A stretch of 56,952 bases of DNA from an uncultured Eubacteriales bacterium (GCA_902801255.1 CADCHO010000011.1:1-56952), one strand, 5' to 3'; shown: positions 26,294 through 35,511, counted from the first letter of the stretch. Made by a program: numbers and translations. The notes: a model not told the origin generated them from the letters alone.

Positions 26294-27643
26294 TTATTTT
26301 TTATTCTTATGCTCCTCACGCCATTTTTTTATTGCCTCATACCGCTCTTTGAAGCGCGGCTCAAAACCCTGGTTACCCGGATGGTAGTACTCCCTGCCGC
26401 GAAGGTTCTCCGGCAGGCACTCCATGTCAGCTATCTTGTCTTCAGTGTCGTGCGCATAAATGTAGCCCTTGCCATAGTCCAGCTCCTTCATGAGTTTTGT
26501 CGGAGCATTGCGAATATGGAGCGGAACGGGCTCGGCTATGTGTTCGTTTGCGTCATGCGCCGCCTGCATATATGCGACATCCATCGCATTGGACTTTGGT
26601 GCGAGCGCGTTGTAGATGACGGCCTCGGTGAGGTGCACGCTGCACTCCGGCATTCCGATCAGATGGCAGGCCTGGAATGCCGCCACCGAGAGCTCCAGAG
26701 CTCTCGGATCAGCGAGGCCGACGTCCTCAGCCGCAAACCTTGTTACGCGGCGTGCTATGTACATCGGATCCTCGCCCGACTCCAGCATGCGCGCCAGCCA
26801 GTAGACTGCCGCATCCGCATCGGAGTTCCTCATCGACTTATGCAGCGCTGAGATTAGGTTGTAGTGCTCCTCGCCCTGCTTATCGTACAGCAGAGACTTC
26901 CTTGAGGTGCACTGCTCAAAATCTTCAGTCGTTACCGTGATCACTTCATGCCCGTCAGCCGGATCATTCGAATGGTCGGCGTTCAGCACCATCATCTCGA
27001 GCGTCGAAAGCGCCGTCCTGGCGTCACCGTTGGCAAACGAAGCAAGTGCGCTTATGACATCATCGCCTATGCGCAGGTCCTGACCGCCGAACCCCCTTGG
27101 GTCAGAGATCGCGTTTCTTATCAACTGAGCTATATCCTCCGGATCCAGCTGATGCAGAACGAAAACCTTACACCTTGAGAGTAAAGCGCCGTTCACCTCG
27201 AATGACGGATTTTCCGTTGTAGCACCGATCAGTATAATGCTGCCTTTCTCTACGAACGGCAGAAAGGCATCCTGCTGTGCCTTGTTGAACCTGTGGATCT
27301 CGTCCACGAAAACTATGGTGCGTGCACCGATGGCGGTCATTTTGTCCGCCTGCTGCATCACTGTCTTTATATCTTTAATGCCGCTCGTCACCGCGCTGAA
27401 AGTTATGAACTGCGCATCAGTTTTAGCCGCGATTATCTGCGCAAGCGTTGTTTTGCCCACGCCCGGCGGCCCCCAGAAAATCATGGAGGAGACGCTGTCG
27501 CGCTCTATCAGGTTGCGCAGCACTTTGCCCTCCCCCACAAGATGCTTCTGGCCGACGAACTCATCAAAGTTCCTCGGACGCATCCTCGCGGCGAGCGGCT
27601 GATTATCATTATTCGCTGTGTCGAAAATACTTAACTGCCCCAT
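26294..27643 (-). CDS. rarA: Replication-associated recombination protein A (RarA/MgsA AAA ATPase)
   Basis: 449 residues. A clamp-loader-like AAA+ ATPase that acts at stalled replication forks. The N-terminus PLAARMRPRNFDEFVGQKHL, Walker A GPPGVGKTT, Walker B VDEIHRFNKAQQDAFLP, sensor GATTENPSFEVN and the C-terminal tetramerisation domain (DALYWLARMLESGED-type, here VYWLARMLESGEDPMYIARR) are all present. Located between the GNAT gene (34 nt) and the cysteine desulfidase gene (14 nt). Confidence 0.95.
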   Translation of the reverse strand: MGQLSIFDTANNDNQPLAARMRPRNFDEFVGQKHLVGEGKVLRNLIERDSVSSMIFWGPPGVGKTTLAQIIAAKTDAQFITFSAVTSGIKDIKTVMQQADKMTAIGARTIVFVDEIHRFNKAQQDAFLPFVEKGSIILIGATTENPSFEVNGALLSRCKVFVLHQLDPEDIAQLIRNAISDPRGFGGQDLRIGDDVISALASFANGDARTALSTLEMMVLNADHSNDPADGHEVITVTTEDFEQCTSRKSLLYDKQGEEHYNLISALHKSMRNSDADAAVYWLARMLESGEDPMYIARRVTRFAAEDVGLADPRALELSVAAFQACHLIGMPECSVHLTEAVIYNALAPKSNAMDVAYMQAAHDANEHIAEPVPLHIRNAPTKLMKELDYGKGYIYAHDTEDKIADMECLPENLRGREYYHPGNQGFEPRFKERYEAIKKWREEHKNKK

Positions 27644-27677
27644 AATATGTTTATCGCGTCATACAGACGCACCGTTT

Positions 27678-28211
27678 CTATAATTTCTTCTCCATCAGCA
27701 CCAGGTCGACGTCCCTTATCCCGTTGAAAACAGTCGGTACGATGTCGGTCTCGACATACCCGAGCTTAGCGTACATCTTCCTCGCCCTTTTGTTCCGGGC
27801 GTTGGTATCTATCCTGAGCACCTCGCAGCCCCAGTCTTTCGCGACTTTCTCATAAAACCGCACAAATGCCGGGCCGATACCCCGGCCTCTGGCCTCCGGA
27901 TCGACAGCCAGAGTATGCAGCACGCACACCTTGTCGTCAGGCGCTTTATACTCCCAGTCACATTCAAGATACACATTCACCTGCGTCTTATTGATTATTC
28001 CTGTCGCGACCACTTTGCCGTCATACTCGGCCACATACATATCGTCACGCTCAACCGATCCCTCAGCGACCTCCCTGACAGGATAGATCCCTCTGACCCA
28101 TCCCGTTGTAGTCAGTCCTGCCTCCTCTGCATCGTGAGTGCGGTCATATATCCGCTCTATAGCGTCAATATCTTCCTTAGTTGCTTTTCTGAAACTCAGT
28201 CCCTTTACCAT
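27678..28211 (-). CDS. GNAT family N-acetyltransferase
   Basis: 177 residues. It opens with LSFRKATKEDIDAIERIYD, typical of GNAT, and has the acetyl-CoA-binding motif A in LHTLAVDPEARGRGIGPAFV and motif B in DTNARNKRARKMYAKLGYVE. The substrate is not predictable. It starts 12 nt after a gene that itself ends in a GNAT domain, so the operon carries two acetyltransferase domains; the two are not close copies of each other. Confidence 0.9.
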   Translation of the reverse strand: MVKGLSFRKATKEDIDAIERIYDRTHDAEEAGLTTTGWVRGIYPVREVAEGSVERDDMYVAEYDGKVVATGIINKTQVNVYLECDWEYKAPDDKVCVLHTLAVDPEARGRGIGPAFVRFYEKVAKDWGCEVLRIDTNARNKRARKMYAKLGYVETDIVPTVFNGIRDVDLVLMEKKL

Positions 28212-28223
28212 TTTTATTTCTCT

Positions 28224-30599
28224 TTATATATCCCTGGCCATTCTGTACACTTCGTATCCGTCAGTGCTGACCGTTTCTTCCACTATCCTGAAGCCCTGAT
28301 CCTTCCAGAACTTAAGAGCCTCTTCATTCTTCTTTATCACAGCGAGCGACATGTAGTCATAGCCCGCCGCCTTCATTGCAGCACGCACATCGGCAAAAAT
28401 GCCCGAGCCTATGCCTCTTCCCTGCTTCTCCCCATCTACCATCAGCCATCCGATGAATGCATCGTCGCTCTCCGGATAACCGGTGATCAGGTCCATGACT
28501 GCGATGAGAATATCTTCCTCGTTATAGAATCCGACAAAATGTTTGCAGACCGGTGAAACGCCTTCAGGCACCTCCGAGATGATTTCTGTGAGGCTCTCGC
28601 GCGTAGGTATCCTTCCAAGATACCTGTAATATCTCCGGTTGGACTTAGCCAGCCTGTATACAGGCGAAATATCCGCTTCGGTAATTTTTCTGACCTTGTA
28701 CTGCGTCGACAGAGTCTGTATATCCAGACCGTCGCTCTCTCCCGCTGCTTCCGCACCGGTCCTCGCCGCCTCGCTGTCTATGGCCTGACGGAACTGTGTC
28801 TCATAAAGCTCCTTGTAAGTACCGCCAAGTTCGAGAAGCTCGTCATGCGTGCCCTGCTCAGCGATCACACCGTCTTTTACCACGAGTATCCTGTCAGCCT
28901 TGAGTATGGTCGACAGCCTGTGTGCGATAACGATGCTTGTACGCCCCACCATCATCTGCTCGAGCGCATCCTGTATTGAATTCTCCGAGATGGAGTCGAG
29001 CGCCGAAGTCGCCTCGTCGAGTATGAGGATCTTCGGATCCTTCAGTATGACTCTCGCGAGCGACAGTCTCTGCTTTTCACCGCCTGAGAGTTTAAGCCCG
29101 CGGTTACCGACCTGAGTCAGATAGCCGTCAGGCTGGTTGCTTATGAATTCATGAATGTTTGCGATGCGGCATGCCTCCTCGATCTCTTCCATCGTGGCAT
29201 CATTCTTTGCGTACCTGAGGTTTTCGAGTATGTTGCCGTTGAACAGATATGACTCCTGCGTCACTACACCGATCTGTTCCCTCAGATATGTGAGGTCGAA
29301 ATCGCGTACATCAACACCGGCGATCTTCACGGAGCCTCCGCACACGTCGTAAAGCCTCGGTATGAGATTCACGACAGTTGATTTGCCCGAGCCCGACGGT
29401 CCTACAATGGCGTACATGCTGCCACCAGGTACCTCAAAATTCACATCCTTGAGTATAGGGTTCTCAGGGTTGTAGCTGAATGCGACGTGCTCATAAGTTA
29501 TTGGCTTGTTGTCGACATCAGGCTTTTTACCGTTCTCAGGTGAAACGATCGTGTTCTCCCTGTCGAAATAGTCGAAAATACGAGTGAACAGCGCAAGTGA
29601 GCGTGTGAAGTCAACTGAGATGTTCATGAGCTGCTCGATCGGTCTGTAGAGTCTGTTGATGAGAGCAACCGTTGCGGTGATAACGCCGACCGTAAGCGTA
29701 TTGTCTATCTGTCTTATGATGAAGTATCCGCCTGCAAAGTATATGAGAAGCGGTCCCAGCTGCGTGAACATTCCCATTACCACGCGGAAGAGCTGGCCCG
29801 ACCTCTGCTCCTTCAGGTTCAGATCTGTGACTTCCTTGTTTACCTTTACGAAGTCGTCGTATTCCTTCTGCTCGCGCGTGAATATTTTTACAAGCATCGA
29901 ACCGCTGACCGACAGAGTCTCGTCGATCTTCTGGTTGAGCTCATCGCTTTTTGCCTGACTCTGAGTCAGGTATTTCCAGCGCGTACGGCCGGCAGTCCTC
30001 GTAGGGAGCACCAGCAGCGGTATGACCGCGATGCCAACCAGGGCGAGCGGAGCGCTCATGCTGAAGAGAGCTACAAGAGTCGTGATGACGGTCGCAACAT
30101 TGCTGACGATGTTCGAGAGAGTGCCGCTGATGACAGAGCTCACGCCGCTTATGTCAGTGTTCATGCGCGTGATGATATCACCCTGCTTCTCAGTCGTGAA
30201 GAACGAATGCGGCATGTACTGAAGATGCTTATACATCTGATTGCGCATGTCAAAGATTATGCGCTGCGAGATCCACGCATTGATGTAGTTCTCGAGCACA
30301 CCAACAAGCTGACTAACCGTCAGCGCCGCAAATGCCATAAGCAGGAGCTGTATAAGGAGCTCCATGTTTTTGCCTACAAGTGCCTCATCTACTATGCGGC
30401 CGGTAATGATAGACGGGAACAGCCCGACAGTCGCCGACAGCAGGATCGCTATGAACACGAAAATAAACTGCAGCCAGTAAGGCTTCAGATAGCTCATTAT
30501 CCTGGCAAGCAGCGCCTTTGTCACCTTCGGCATATTCTGTTTTTCTTCCTCAGTAAGGAAGTGCATAGGCCCCATACGGCCCGGTCCCGGTCCTGCCAT
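28224..30599 (-). CDS. ABC exporter with a C-terminal GNAT acetyltransferase domain
   Basis: 791 residues, about 190 longer than a normal ABC half-exporter. Residues about 25-325 are a six-helix type-1 exporter membrane domain. The nucleotide-binding domain has Walker A GPSGSGKST (near 401), Q-loop GVVTQESYL, signature LSGGEKQRLSLARV (near 506), Walker B ILILDEATSALD and the H-loop IAHRLS. After a roughly 40-residue linker, residues about 633-791 are a GNAT domain: YKVRKITEADISPVYRL, VDGEKQGRGIGSGIFADVRA (acetyl-CoA loop) and NEEALKFWKDQGF. The reading frame is continuous. The exporter part resembles multidrug/lipid exporters. Coupling of transport and acetylation is only an inference from the fusion. 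Confidence 0.9.
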   Translation of the reverse strand: MAGPGPGRMGPMHFLTEEEKQNMPKVTKALLARIMSYLKPYWLQFIFVFIAILLSATVGLFPSIITGRIVDEALVGKNMELLIQLLLMAFAALTVSQLVGVLENYINAWISQRIIFDMRNQMYKHLQYMPHSFFTTEKQGDIITRMNTDISGVSSVISGTLSNIVSNVATVITTLVALFSMSAPLALVGIAVIPLLVLPTRTAGRTRWKYLTQSQAKSDELNQKIDETLSVSGSMLVKIFTREQKEYDDFVKVNKEVTDLNLKEQRSGQLFRVVMGMFTQLGPLLIYFAGGYFIIRQIDNTLTVGVITATVALINRLYRPIEQLMNISVDFTRSLALFTRIFDYFDRENTIVSPENGKKPDVDNKPITYEHVAFSYNPENPILKDVNFEVPGGSMYAIVGPSGSGKSTVVNLIPRLYDVCGGSVKIAGVDVRDFDLTYLREQIGVVTQESYLFNGNILENLRYAKNDATMEEIEEACRIANIHEFISNQPDGYLTQVGNRGLKLSGGEKQRLSLARVILKDPKILILDEATSALDSISENSIQDALEQMMVGRTSIVIAHRLSTILKADRILVVKDGVIAEQGTHDELLELGGTYKELYETQFRQAIDSEAARTGAEAAGESDGLDIQTLSTQYKVRKITEADISPVYRLAKSNRRYYRYLGRIPTRESLTEIISEVPEGVSPVCKHFVGFYNEEDILIAVMDLITGYPESDDAFIGWLMVDGEKQGRGIGSGIFADVRAAMKAAGYDYMSLAVIKKNEEALKFWKDQGFRIVEETVSTDGYEVYRMARDI

Positions 30600-30690
30600 T
30601 TTTGTCCCTCTCTCTATTCAGGCGGATCTCTTTCCGAATCTATCCGGATCTATCCGGAATTGCTGATATTATATCATTTTCAACACATAC

Positions 30691-30740
30691 ATAGAATGCT
30701 TCACTTACATAGAATGTTTCACTTACATAGTACGCTTCGG
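30691..30740. repeat. 18-bp tandem repeats upstream of the ABC-GNAT gene
   Basis: ATAGAATGCTTCACTTAC is followed directly by ATAGAATGTTTCACTTAC and by a degenerate third copy ATAGTACGCTTCGG. They lie about 90-140 nt upstream of the ABC-GNAT start. They may hold promoter or operator elements; no clear -35/-10 pair is seen. Confidence 0.6.
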
Positions 30741-31325
30741 AATACAGAAATAGCATATGTGGACTGCGCATACAGCCTGTTTTAATGAGCTATTATGCGC
30801 AATCACGAGTTTGATTGCGCACGGCCTTGAGAATAATCTGCCCTTATGCGCAATTTTGTCCCCCTTATGAATCCGTTCGCTTATTTCCAGCCTGATTCAT
30901 GGCTTCAAACAAAACTTTTTTCATGCAAATCCGGTGGATAAAGGGCCATCTCAGACAGAAAAAGTCGGGATAAACCTTCTCAAATAAAAACGATTGCGCA
31001 TATGCCCCTGTTTTTGGATGGCCGTGCGCAATCTTTACATTTTTATCTCTTTTATCTCTTTTATTTGCTGAATTTTGTTTGCTGAATCGGTATATTCTTT
31101 GTTTGCAAACAACCTGCTTTTTCGCTGCTTCGCTTTTTTCTCCCAGTGTTTTATTCAGCACGCTTTTATCTTTTATAGCAATTATATCTGTGCTTTGTGG
31201 TCAGAGTATCCCGGCTATCTGTGCCTTGGTCAGAGTATCCCGGCTATCCTTGCCGCGATCGCGAAAACAAGCACCAATATGCTGAAAATATACGCTATTC
31301 TGTCATACTTATAACACACTGAAAA
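30741..31325. other. Gene-free region with TGCGCAAT hairpins and a 29-bp duplication
   Basis: The octamer TGCGCAAT/ATTGCGCA occurs five times between 30796 and 31035. Two copies form a perfect hairpin at 30796-30821 (TGCGCAATCA, 6-nt loop, TGATTGCGCA), and another pair at about 30987-31031 forms the arms of a 45-nt structure. At 31199-31248 a 21-nt block beginning GGTCAGAGTATCCCGG is repeated with a period of 29. The only long open frame here (30865-31161, minus) has an unusual composition and no recognisable fold, and I do not call it a gene. Confidence 0.5.
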
Positions 31326-31350
31326 GCCCCGGCTCTGCAGCGGCCGGGGT
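31326..31350 (-). terminator. Terminator of the HAD-to-metallophosphoesterase operon
   Basis: 7-bp GC stem CCCCGGC / GCCGGGG with a 9-nt loop, followed on the minus strand by CTTTTC. It lies 53 nt after the last stop of the operon. Confidence 0.8.
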
Positions 31351-31402
31351 GTTTTCTTGAAATTTCTGCTTATTTTCTTTAGCGATTCAGCTCTTTAACC
31401 GG

Positions 31403-32758
31403 TTATGGCATCAGCACGCCGTCCGGCTTGCTTCCTTCATACAGGAGATGATCTGTATAGACCTCTACGAATTTGTCAGCCGGCACGCCGTAGTCCTTAT
31501 ATGCATTCTTGTACTCTGTCGTTCGCGTCCCGTCCGCTCCGATCGTGATGATAGTAGCGCCCCTCTGCGCACCGGAGTAATTTATGTCTGTATACGCCAG
31601 ATTGTCGATCGAATATCCGTAGCACAGATCGACGCCCTTGTAATTGACCATGGCGTTGTTCACATGGTCGTGACCGCAGTAGCAGGCCTCGAGCACATCC
31701 AGGGTATCCGGTCCCATGACCTCGAAGAATTTGTCTATGTCGGCGAGAGGCCCCTCGCGGGTGATGCCCCCGTGCCAGATGCGGCTGTGAGTGGTATCGT
31801 CTACCAGCTCGTCCCAGACACCTGAGATATACTTCGTATTCTCGGTATCCTTCCAGCCGTTCGCCTCGAGTTCCTCATAAGCGATCCTGAACTCGCTCGT
31901 CGGGATATGGAAGAACGCGACCGTCTTCGGACAGCCCAGATCCTCAATTGCTTCAGACGCCCAGTTGACAGTTGAATCTCTTATTATGTCGTAATTCCAG
32001 TCGAGCACGGCTTTGATCGAATTATCCACGTATGCATTGCTGTCGATCAGCAGGAGAGCTTTCTTTATTGTTCCATCCGTGCCCTTCACGAGCATGATCT
32101 GGTTAGTGACAGTAGGCAGGCCCGCGCCATCGGTGTAATTCTGATCAAAAATGCAGTACTCAAACCGGTCTTTCATGTAGAGCTCACCCAGCTTCTGCCT
32201 GCCTGTATAATCAAACACCTCAGTGTCGTGATTTCCGAACACTGTTGAGAAATACACGCCTTCGTGGTTGAAGATCTGTATTACATCACGGGCGACCATG
32301 TAGTTGTTTAGTGTTCCGCCGCCGTTGTAAACAGGTCCCGGCACTGCAAAAGTATTGTCACCGTCAAGAATAACGAGGTCCGGCTTCTCCTTCTGCAGCA
32401 TAGTGATTATCTCATAGACAGTCTTGCGGTCTTTTTCACGGCTCCAGAAACCGCCGCCCAGATGGATATCGGTGAGCATCATTATCTTAAGGTCTCTGTC
32501 CGTTGTGAATGTGTAGTAGCCCGTTTCCGCATCCAGCTCAGGCACTACCCTGTCAACACCGCTGTAGTCAACAGGCTCAAAGCTGTTGATATAGTGTCTC
32601 AGGTGAAGCGATACACCGTAGTTCACCGCCATTGCGGATCCTGCAAGAACTACAGCGACAATCACGATCCACATAGGTATTTTCCACCAGAGACCGCGCT
32701 TTTTCTTCTTTTTAGGTTCAGGAGCCATGTGCTTTTCGGATCTTTTCTCTCTGCTCAT
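31403..32758 (-). CDS. Membrane-anchored metallophosphoesterase
   Basis: 451 residues. A basic N-terminus (KKKKKR) precedes one membrane helix (about 25-47), so the catalytic domain should face outside. Calcineurin-like metal ligands are all visible: MLTDIHLGGGFW, ILDGDNTF (Asp-Asn), VFGNHDTEVF, VAFFHIP and CGHDHVN. The ends of the domain contain the family-typical GWGVDLCYGYS-like stretch (YKGVDLCYGYSIDNLAY). It is the last gene of a seven-gene operon that also has a glycerophosphodiester phosphodiesterase, hinting at phospholipid or teichoic-acid turnover. Substrate unknown. Confidence 0.9.
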   Translation of the reverse strand: MSREKRSEKHMAPEPKKKKKRGLWWKIPMWIVIVAVVLAGSAMAVNYGVSLHLRHYINSFEPVDYSGVDRVVPELDAETGYYTFTTDRDLKIMMLTDIHLGGGFWSREKDRKTVYEIITMLQKEKPDLVILDGDNTFAVPGPVYNGGGTLNNYMVARDVIQIFNHEGVYFSTVFGNHDTEVFDYTGRQKLGELYMKDRFEYCIFDQNYTDGAGLPTVTNQIMLVKGTDGTIKKALLLIDSNAYVDNSIKAVLDWNYDIIRDSTVNWASEAIEDLGCPKTVAFFHIPTSEFRIAYEELEANGWKDTENTKYISGVWDELVDDTTHSRIWHGGITREGPLADIDKFFEVMGPDTLDVLEACYCGHDHVNNAMVNYKGVDLCYGYSIDNLAYTDINYSGAQRGATIITIGADGTRTTEYKNAYKDYGVPADKFVEVYTDHLLYEGSKPDGVLMP

Positions 32759-32809
32759 CTCTTTTCCCTTCTATGAAACCATCAAAGATGTAACTTTTGT
32801 CAAAACTCC

Positions 32810-33667
32810 TTACAATTCTACAGGTACCGGTTTGCTGATCGGTTCGTTCATAACCTCAGGATGCTCAAGCATGTATTTGGCGATACGGAGCGATTTCGCA
32901 TAATAGAATCCGTCCGCGAGTCTTTCGTCGATCGTAAACGTGCAGTTGATAACATCTCTAGGCTGCCATGTGCCGTCTTCCATCAGTTTCTGCTCTTTGT
33001 GAAGTACGCCGATGGTGATCATCACCGAGCATGTTCCGTAATTGCTCAGATGGTGATAGCAGGAATCTGACCTGATCGATCCGAGGTTCGAGAGAAGCAC
33101 GGATGAATAGTTAGGGTCGCCTGCGGTGAGTGCCTTAGGCATTACTCCATGGTATTCGAGTCTCCTGAGCGTGGCGAAGAATGCCTCGAGGAAAGGTCTC
33201 GGCAGGCTTCCGAAGAAGTCCATGAGCTTGTCCAGATCATTGGTCTTTTCCTTACGCACCTTTTTGACATCACCGATGATGAGTTTCGAGATGGAATCGA
33301 AGTTCATGTCAGGCTCGACTTTGAGGAACATCAGGGTCTCCTCTGCCTCGTCTTCAAACTTCTGCTTCACTACGAAAGACAGAGTGATGTCGGGTCTCTC
33401 ATAATAAGTCCTGCCCGAAATGAAGTAGTTCAGCTTAGGCCTGTGATAAATAGTCCTCGCGACCGCTGTGCATATAGCGTGGAAGATCTTGAGGTTTGTG
33501 CCTTCCTTCTCGTTGCGCTCGGCCATGTACTTTACCAGGTCGGTCACATCGAACTGCTCGGTCATGGATACTTCCGCCTCTGTTCTCTTAGGCATGATAT
33601 ACGGCAGTATATTATGATATCCATCCGGCCATCTTACTCTCTTTCCGTCTCTTCTCTTATTTCTCAT
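32810..33667 (-). CDS. Free-standing acyltransferase-like protein (2-oxoacid dehydrogenase E2 / CAT fold) with altered active site
   Basis: 285 residues, no lipoyl domain and no peripheral-subunit-binding domain. The sequence FDVTDLVKYMAERNEKEG and LKIFHAICTAVARTIYHRPK resemble the E2 catalytic domain and chloramphenicol acetyltransferase. SVLLSNLGSI and SVMITIGVLHKE match the central strands. At the C-terminus the family motif DHRxxDG reads D247-E248-R249-L250-A251-D252-G253, so the catalytic His is replaced by Glu. It may be a non-catalytic or repurposed member. Located between a polytopic membrane protein and the metallophosphoesterase in the same operon. Confidence 0.75.
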   Translation of the reverse strand: MRNKRRDGKRVRWPDGYHNILPYIMPKRTEAEVSMTEQFDVTDLVKYMAERNEKEGTNLKIFHAICTAVARTIYHRPKLNYFISGRTYYERPDITLSFVVKQKFEDEAEETLMFLKVEPDMNFDSISKLIIGDVKKVRKEKTNDLDKLMDFFGSLPRPFLEAFFATLRRLEYHGVMPKALTAGDPNYSSVLLSNLGSIRSDSCYHHLSNYGTCSVMITIGVLHKEQKLMEDGTWQPRDVINCTFTIDERLADGFYYAKSLRIAKYMLEHPEVMNEPISKPVPVEL

Positions 33668-33722
33668 ATTATTTCCTTTCCCATTTTATTTCCGCGAGCC
33701 GCTGACCGGCCCATTATTAACC

Positions 33723-34502
33723 TTATTTGATCTCCAGCTTTCTCAGTTTTTTCTCGCTGTATTCTTCTATCTGCTTCCAAAGTTTGTGCAGCTGCTTTTT
33801 GTGTACGCAGAGTTTCTCAGTACAGTTGCTGCATTTAAGGTACGCATTTGTGTGTTCGGAGAATCTCTCCGGATGCAGGTAGAACGTGATCTCCCATCTT
33901 ATCAGCAGGGCGATCGAGAGCACCAGAAGGCTCCACGTATATGTCTTACTGACGAAGAACAGCGGCGTGAACATCATCGCGAAATCCCAGTTGTAGATGC
34001 GGCACGCGCTGCAGCATTTGTTTTTGAGGAACCACGACTGGAACGGGCAGAAGAACATGATGCATATCATGTCGCACACTGAGTACGCTCCGCACAGCAG
34101 TATCATTATGCCGTCGTCGAGTATGCCCATCATGTGAAACATTCCGAAGATCCCGTTGAACACGATCCATATGAGCGCCACCAGCATCGTGGCATTGTTG
34201 TCGTGCACTATCACATCAGTCTCACCGGTCTTGATATAGTTGCGCGCAAACTGCTTCTGGCAGCCCGGACTTTCGATTTTGGCCGGGAAAAAGCGGAATA
34301 TCATCTCGATGACGTAGACCGTCCATACGAAGATAATGATGCCCGGCATCTTCTCAAGCCCTATCACAAACGGCTGCTGATAAATAAACCTATATCTGAT
34401 ATATGAGTAAACCAGGAGCAGAAACAGTATCGACCTGTATATGAGCCGGGTCCAGTGCCAGACGCCTACAGGTGTGAGTTTTTTCCTCTTGTTAGTCCCC
34501 AT
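33723..34502 (-). CDS. Polytopic membrane protein of unknown function with cysteine clusters
   Basis: 259 residues, about six hydrophobic segments (from about residues 22, 50, 105, 130, 175 and 195). Cys pairs at the cytoplasmic or loop positions are striking: CPFQSWFLKNKCCSACRIYNW near residue 155 and LKCSNCTEKLCVHKKQ near residue 228, which may bind metal. The C-terminus is a Lys-rich helix. I do not recognise a named family. The gene sits 16 nt after the small membrane-protein gene. Confidence 0.65.
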   Translation of the reverse strand: MGTNKRKKLTPVGVWHWTRLIYRSILFLLLVYSYIRYRFIYQQPFVIGLEKMPGIIIFVWTVYVIEMIFRFFPAKIESPGCQKQFARNYIKTGETDVIVHDNNATMLVALIWIVFNGIFGMFHMMGILDDGIMILLCGAYSVCDMICIMFFCPFQSWFLKNKCCSACRIYNWDFAMMFTPLFFVSKTYTWSLLVLSIALLIRWEITFYLHPERFSEHTNAYLKCSNCTEKLCVHKKQLHKLWKQIEEYSEKKLRKLEIK

Positions 34503-34518
34503 CTATGCATCCTTCCGC

Positions 34519-34701
34519 TTATTTTTCGCTTTCCGGAACGTCCTCAAATTTCGTCTTATATTCTTCGAGCTTTTTCTCGCCTGTGACAACAGCACCTATC
34601 ATAAGCGCCCATGCAGCAACACCGGCTGCCGCACCGATGCCCTGTGCCACTCTGCGGCGTCTGTTCCTCTTCATGATCTTTTTCATTCTCTTTTCAGTCA
34701 T
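34519..34701 (-). CDS. Small membrane protein of unknown function
   Basis: 60 residues from the chosen ATG, which follows AAGGAGG with good spacing; the upstream gene stops with TGA one base before it. A longer frame start 8 codons upstream lies inside the preceding gene and is less likely. Very basic N-terminus (KRMKKIMKRNRRRR), one hydrophobic helix (IGAAAGVAAWALMIGAVV), then a short acidic tail. It looks like a single-pass protein with the basic end inside. Confidence 0.7.
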   Translation of the reverse strand: MTEKRMKKIMKRNRRRRVAQGIGAAAGVAAWALMIGAVVTGEKKLEEYKTKFEDVPESEK

Positions 34702-34702
34702 T

Positions 34703-35500
34703 TCAGTCCTCCTTGCCTTTTTCACCGAGGAGCTTCTTCAGCTCTCCGGGAGATATCTGTTCAAATACCGGGACGCTGCCGTCCCTGACTGCAGTCCTGA
34801 ACTCATCAGCCGACTTTATGGTCCATGACACCTCGTCATAGCTTTTCCTGCCAATGAGCGACCTCAGAACAGGGTTTTTTCTGTCTGCAAATCTATATGC
34901 TATGAAATCCGGCTTCGTGAACCTGTTGAGCATCAGATTGGTAAGCAATATCACCTGGTAAAACGGCAGTCCTTCGCTGTCCTTGAAGAAATTCTGCGAG
35001 AGCTGCCCTCTGATGACATCGGGCCTCAGTTTGCGATACTCGATAAGTGCGCGTGGGTCGAAGCTCTCGATCACATATTCCCCTTTGTATCGATCCAGCC
35101 TCTCAGCGACCGCCTTCGCGAGCGCCTTGTGATTGCCCTTAACACACTTCAGCTCGATAAGCAGCGGCAGCCCTGTGTCCTCGTAAAGTTCAAGCACCTC
35201 ATCGAACGTCGGGATCACCTCGTCTGTGCCCTCGAGCCTGAGCTTTCTGAGGTTGGTGATGTCGTAAGCCTCGATGCTGCCTCTGACGCCTGTCTGTCGT
35301 TCAAGATCGTCATCGTGGAAAATCACCAGCGATCCGTCTGCTATCAGGTGCACATCGAACTCTGACGGCAGTCCATACTCCACCGCACGGCGGAATGCCG
35401 CCATCGAGTTCTCAGGTATGGCCGGTTTATCATGATAACCGCGATGCGCATAGTGCGCCGCGAGCTTAAAAGGTCGTTTTGAGCGTTTCATCTTTTTCAA
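34703..35500 (-). CDS. Glycerophosphodiester phosphodiesterase
   Basis: 265 residues. GDPD-family TIM-barrel enzyme that hydrolyses deacylated phospholipids to glycerol-3-phosphate. The motif HRGYHDKPAIPENSMAAF contains the catalytic His and Glu, FDVHLIADGSLVIFHDDDLE the metal ligands and second His, and LIELKC the next conserved Glu. No signal peptide, so cytoplasmic. It begins 11 nt after the MFS transporter stop and overlaps the Shine-Dalgarno of the small membrane protein. Confidence 0.93.
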   Translation of the reverse strand: MKKMKRSKRPFKLAAHYAHRGYHDKPAIPENSMAAFRRAVEYGLPSEFDVHLIADGSLVIFHDDDLERQTGVRGSIEAYDITNLRKLRLEGTDEVIPTFDEVLELYEDTGLPLLIELKCVKGNHKALAKAVAERLDRYKGEYVIESFDPRALIEYRKLRPDVIRGQLSQNFFKDSEGLPFYQVILLTNLMLNRFTKPDFIAYRFADRKNPVLRSLIGRKSYDEVSWTIKSADEFRTAVRDGSVPVFEQISPGELKKLLGEKGKED

Positions 35501-35511
35501 AAGTTCTCACA

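Noticed and set aside
30865-31161. 98-codon minus-strand frame
   Set aside because: No recognised fold, Lys/Asn-rich low complexity, no good ribosome-binding site, repeat-rich background.
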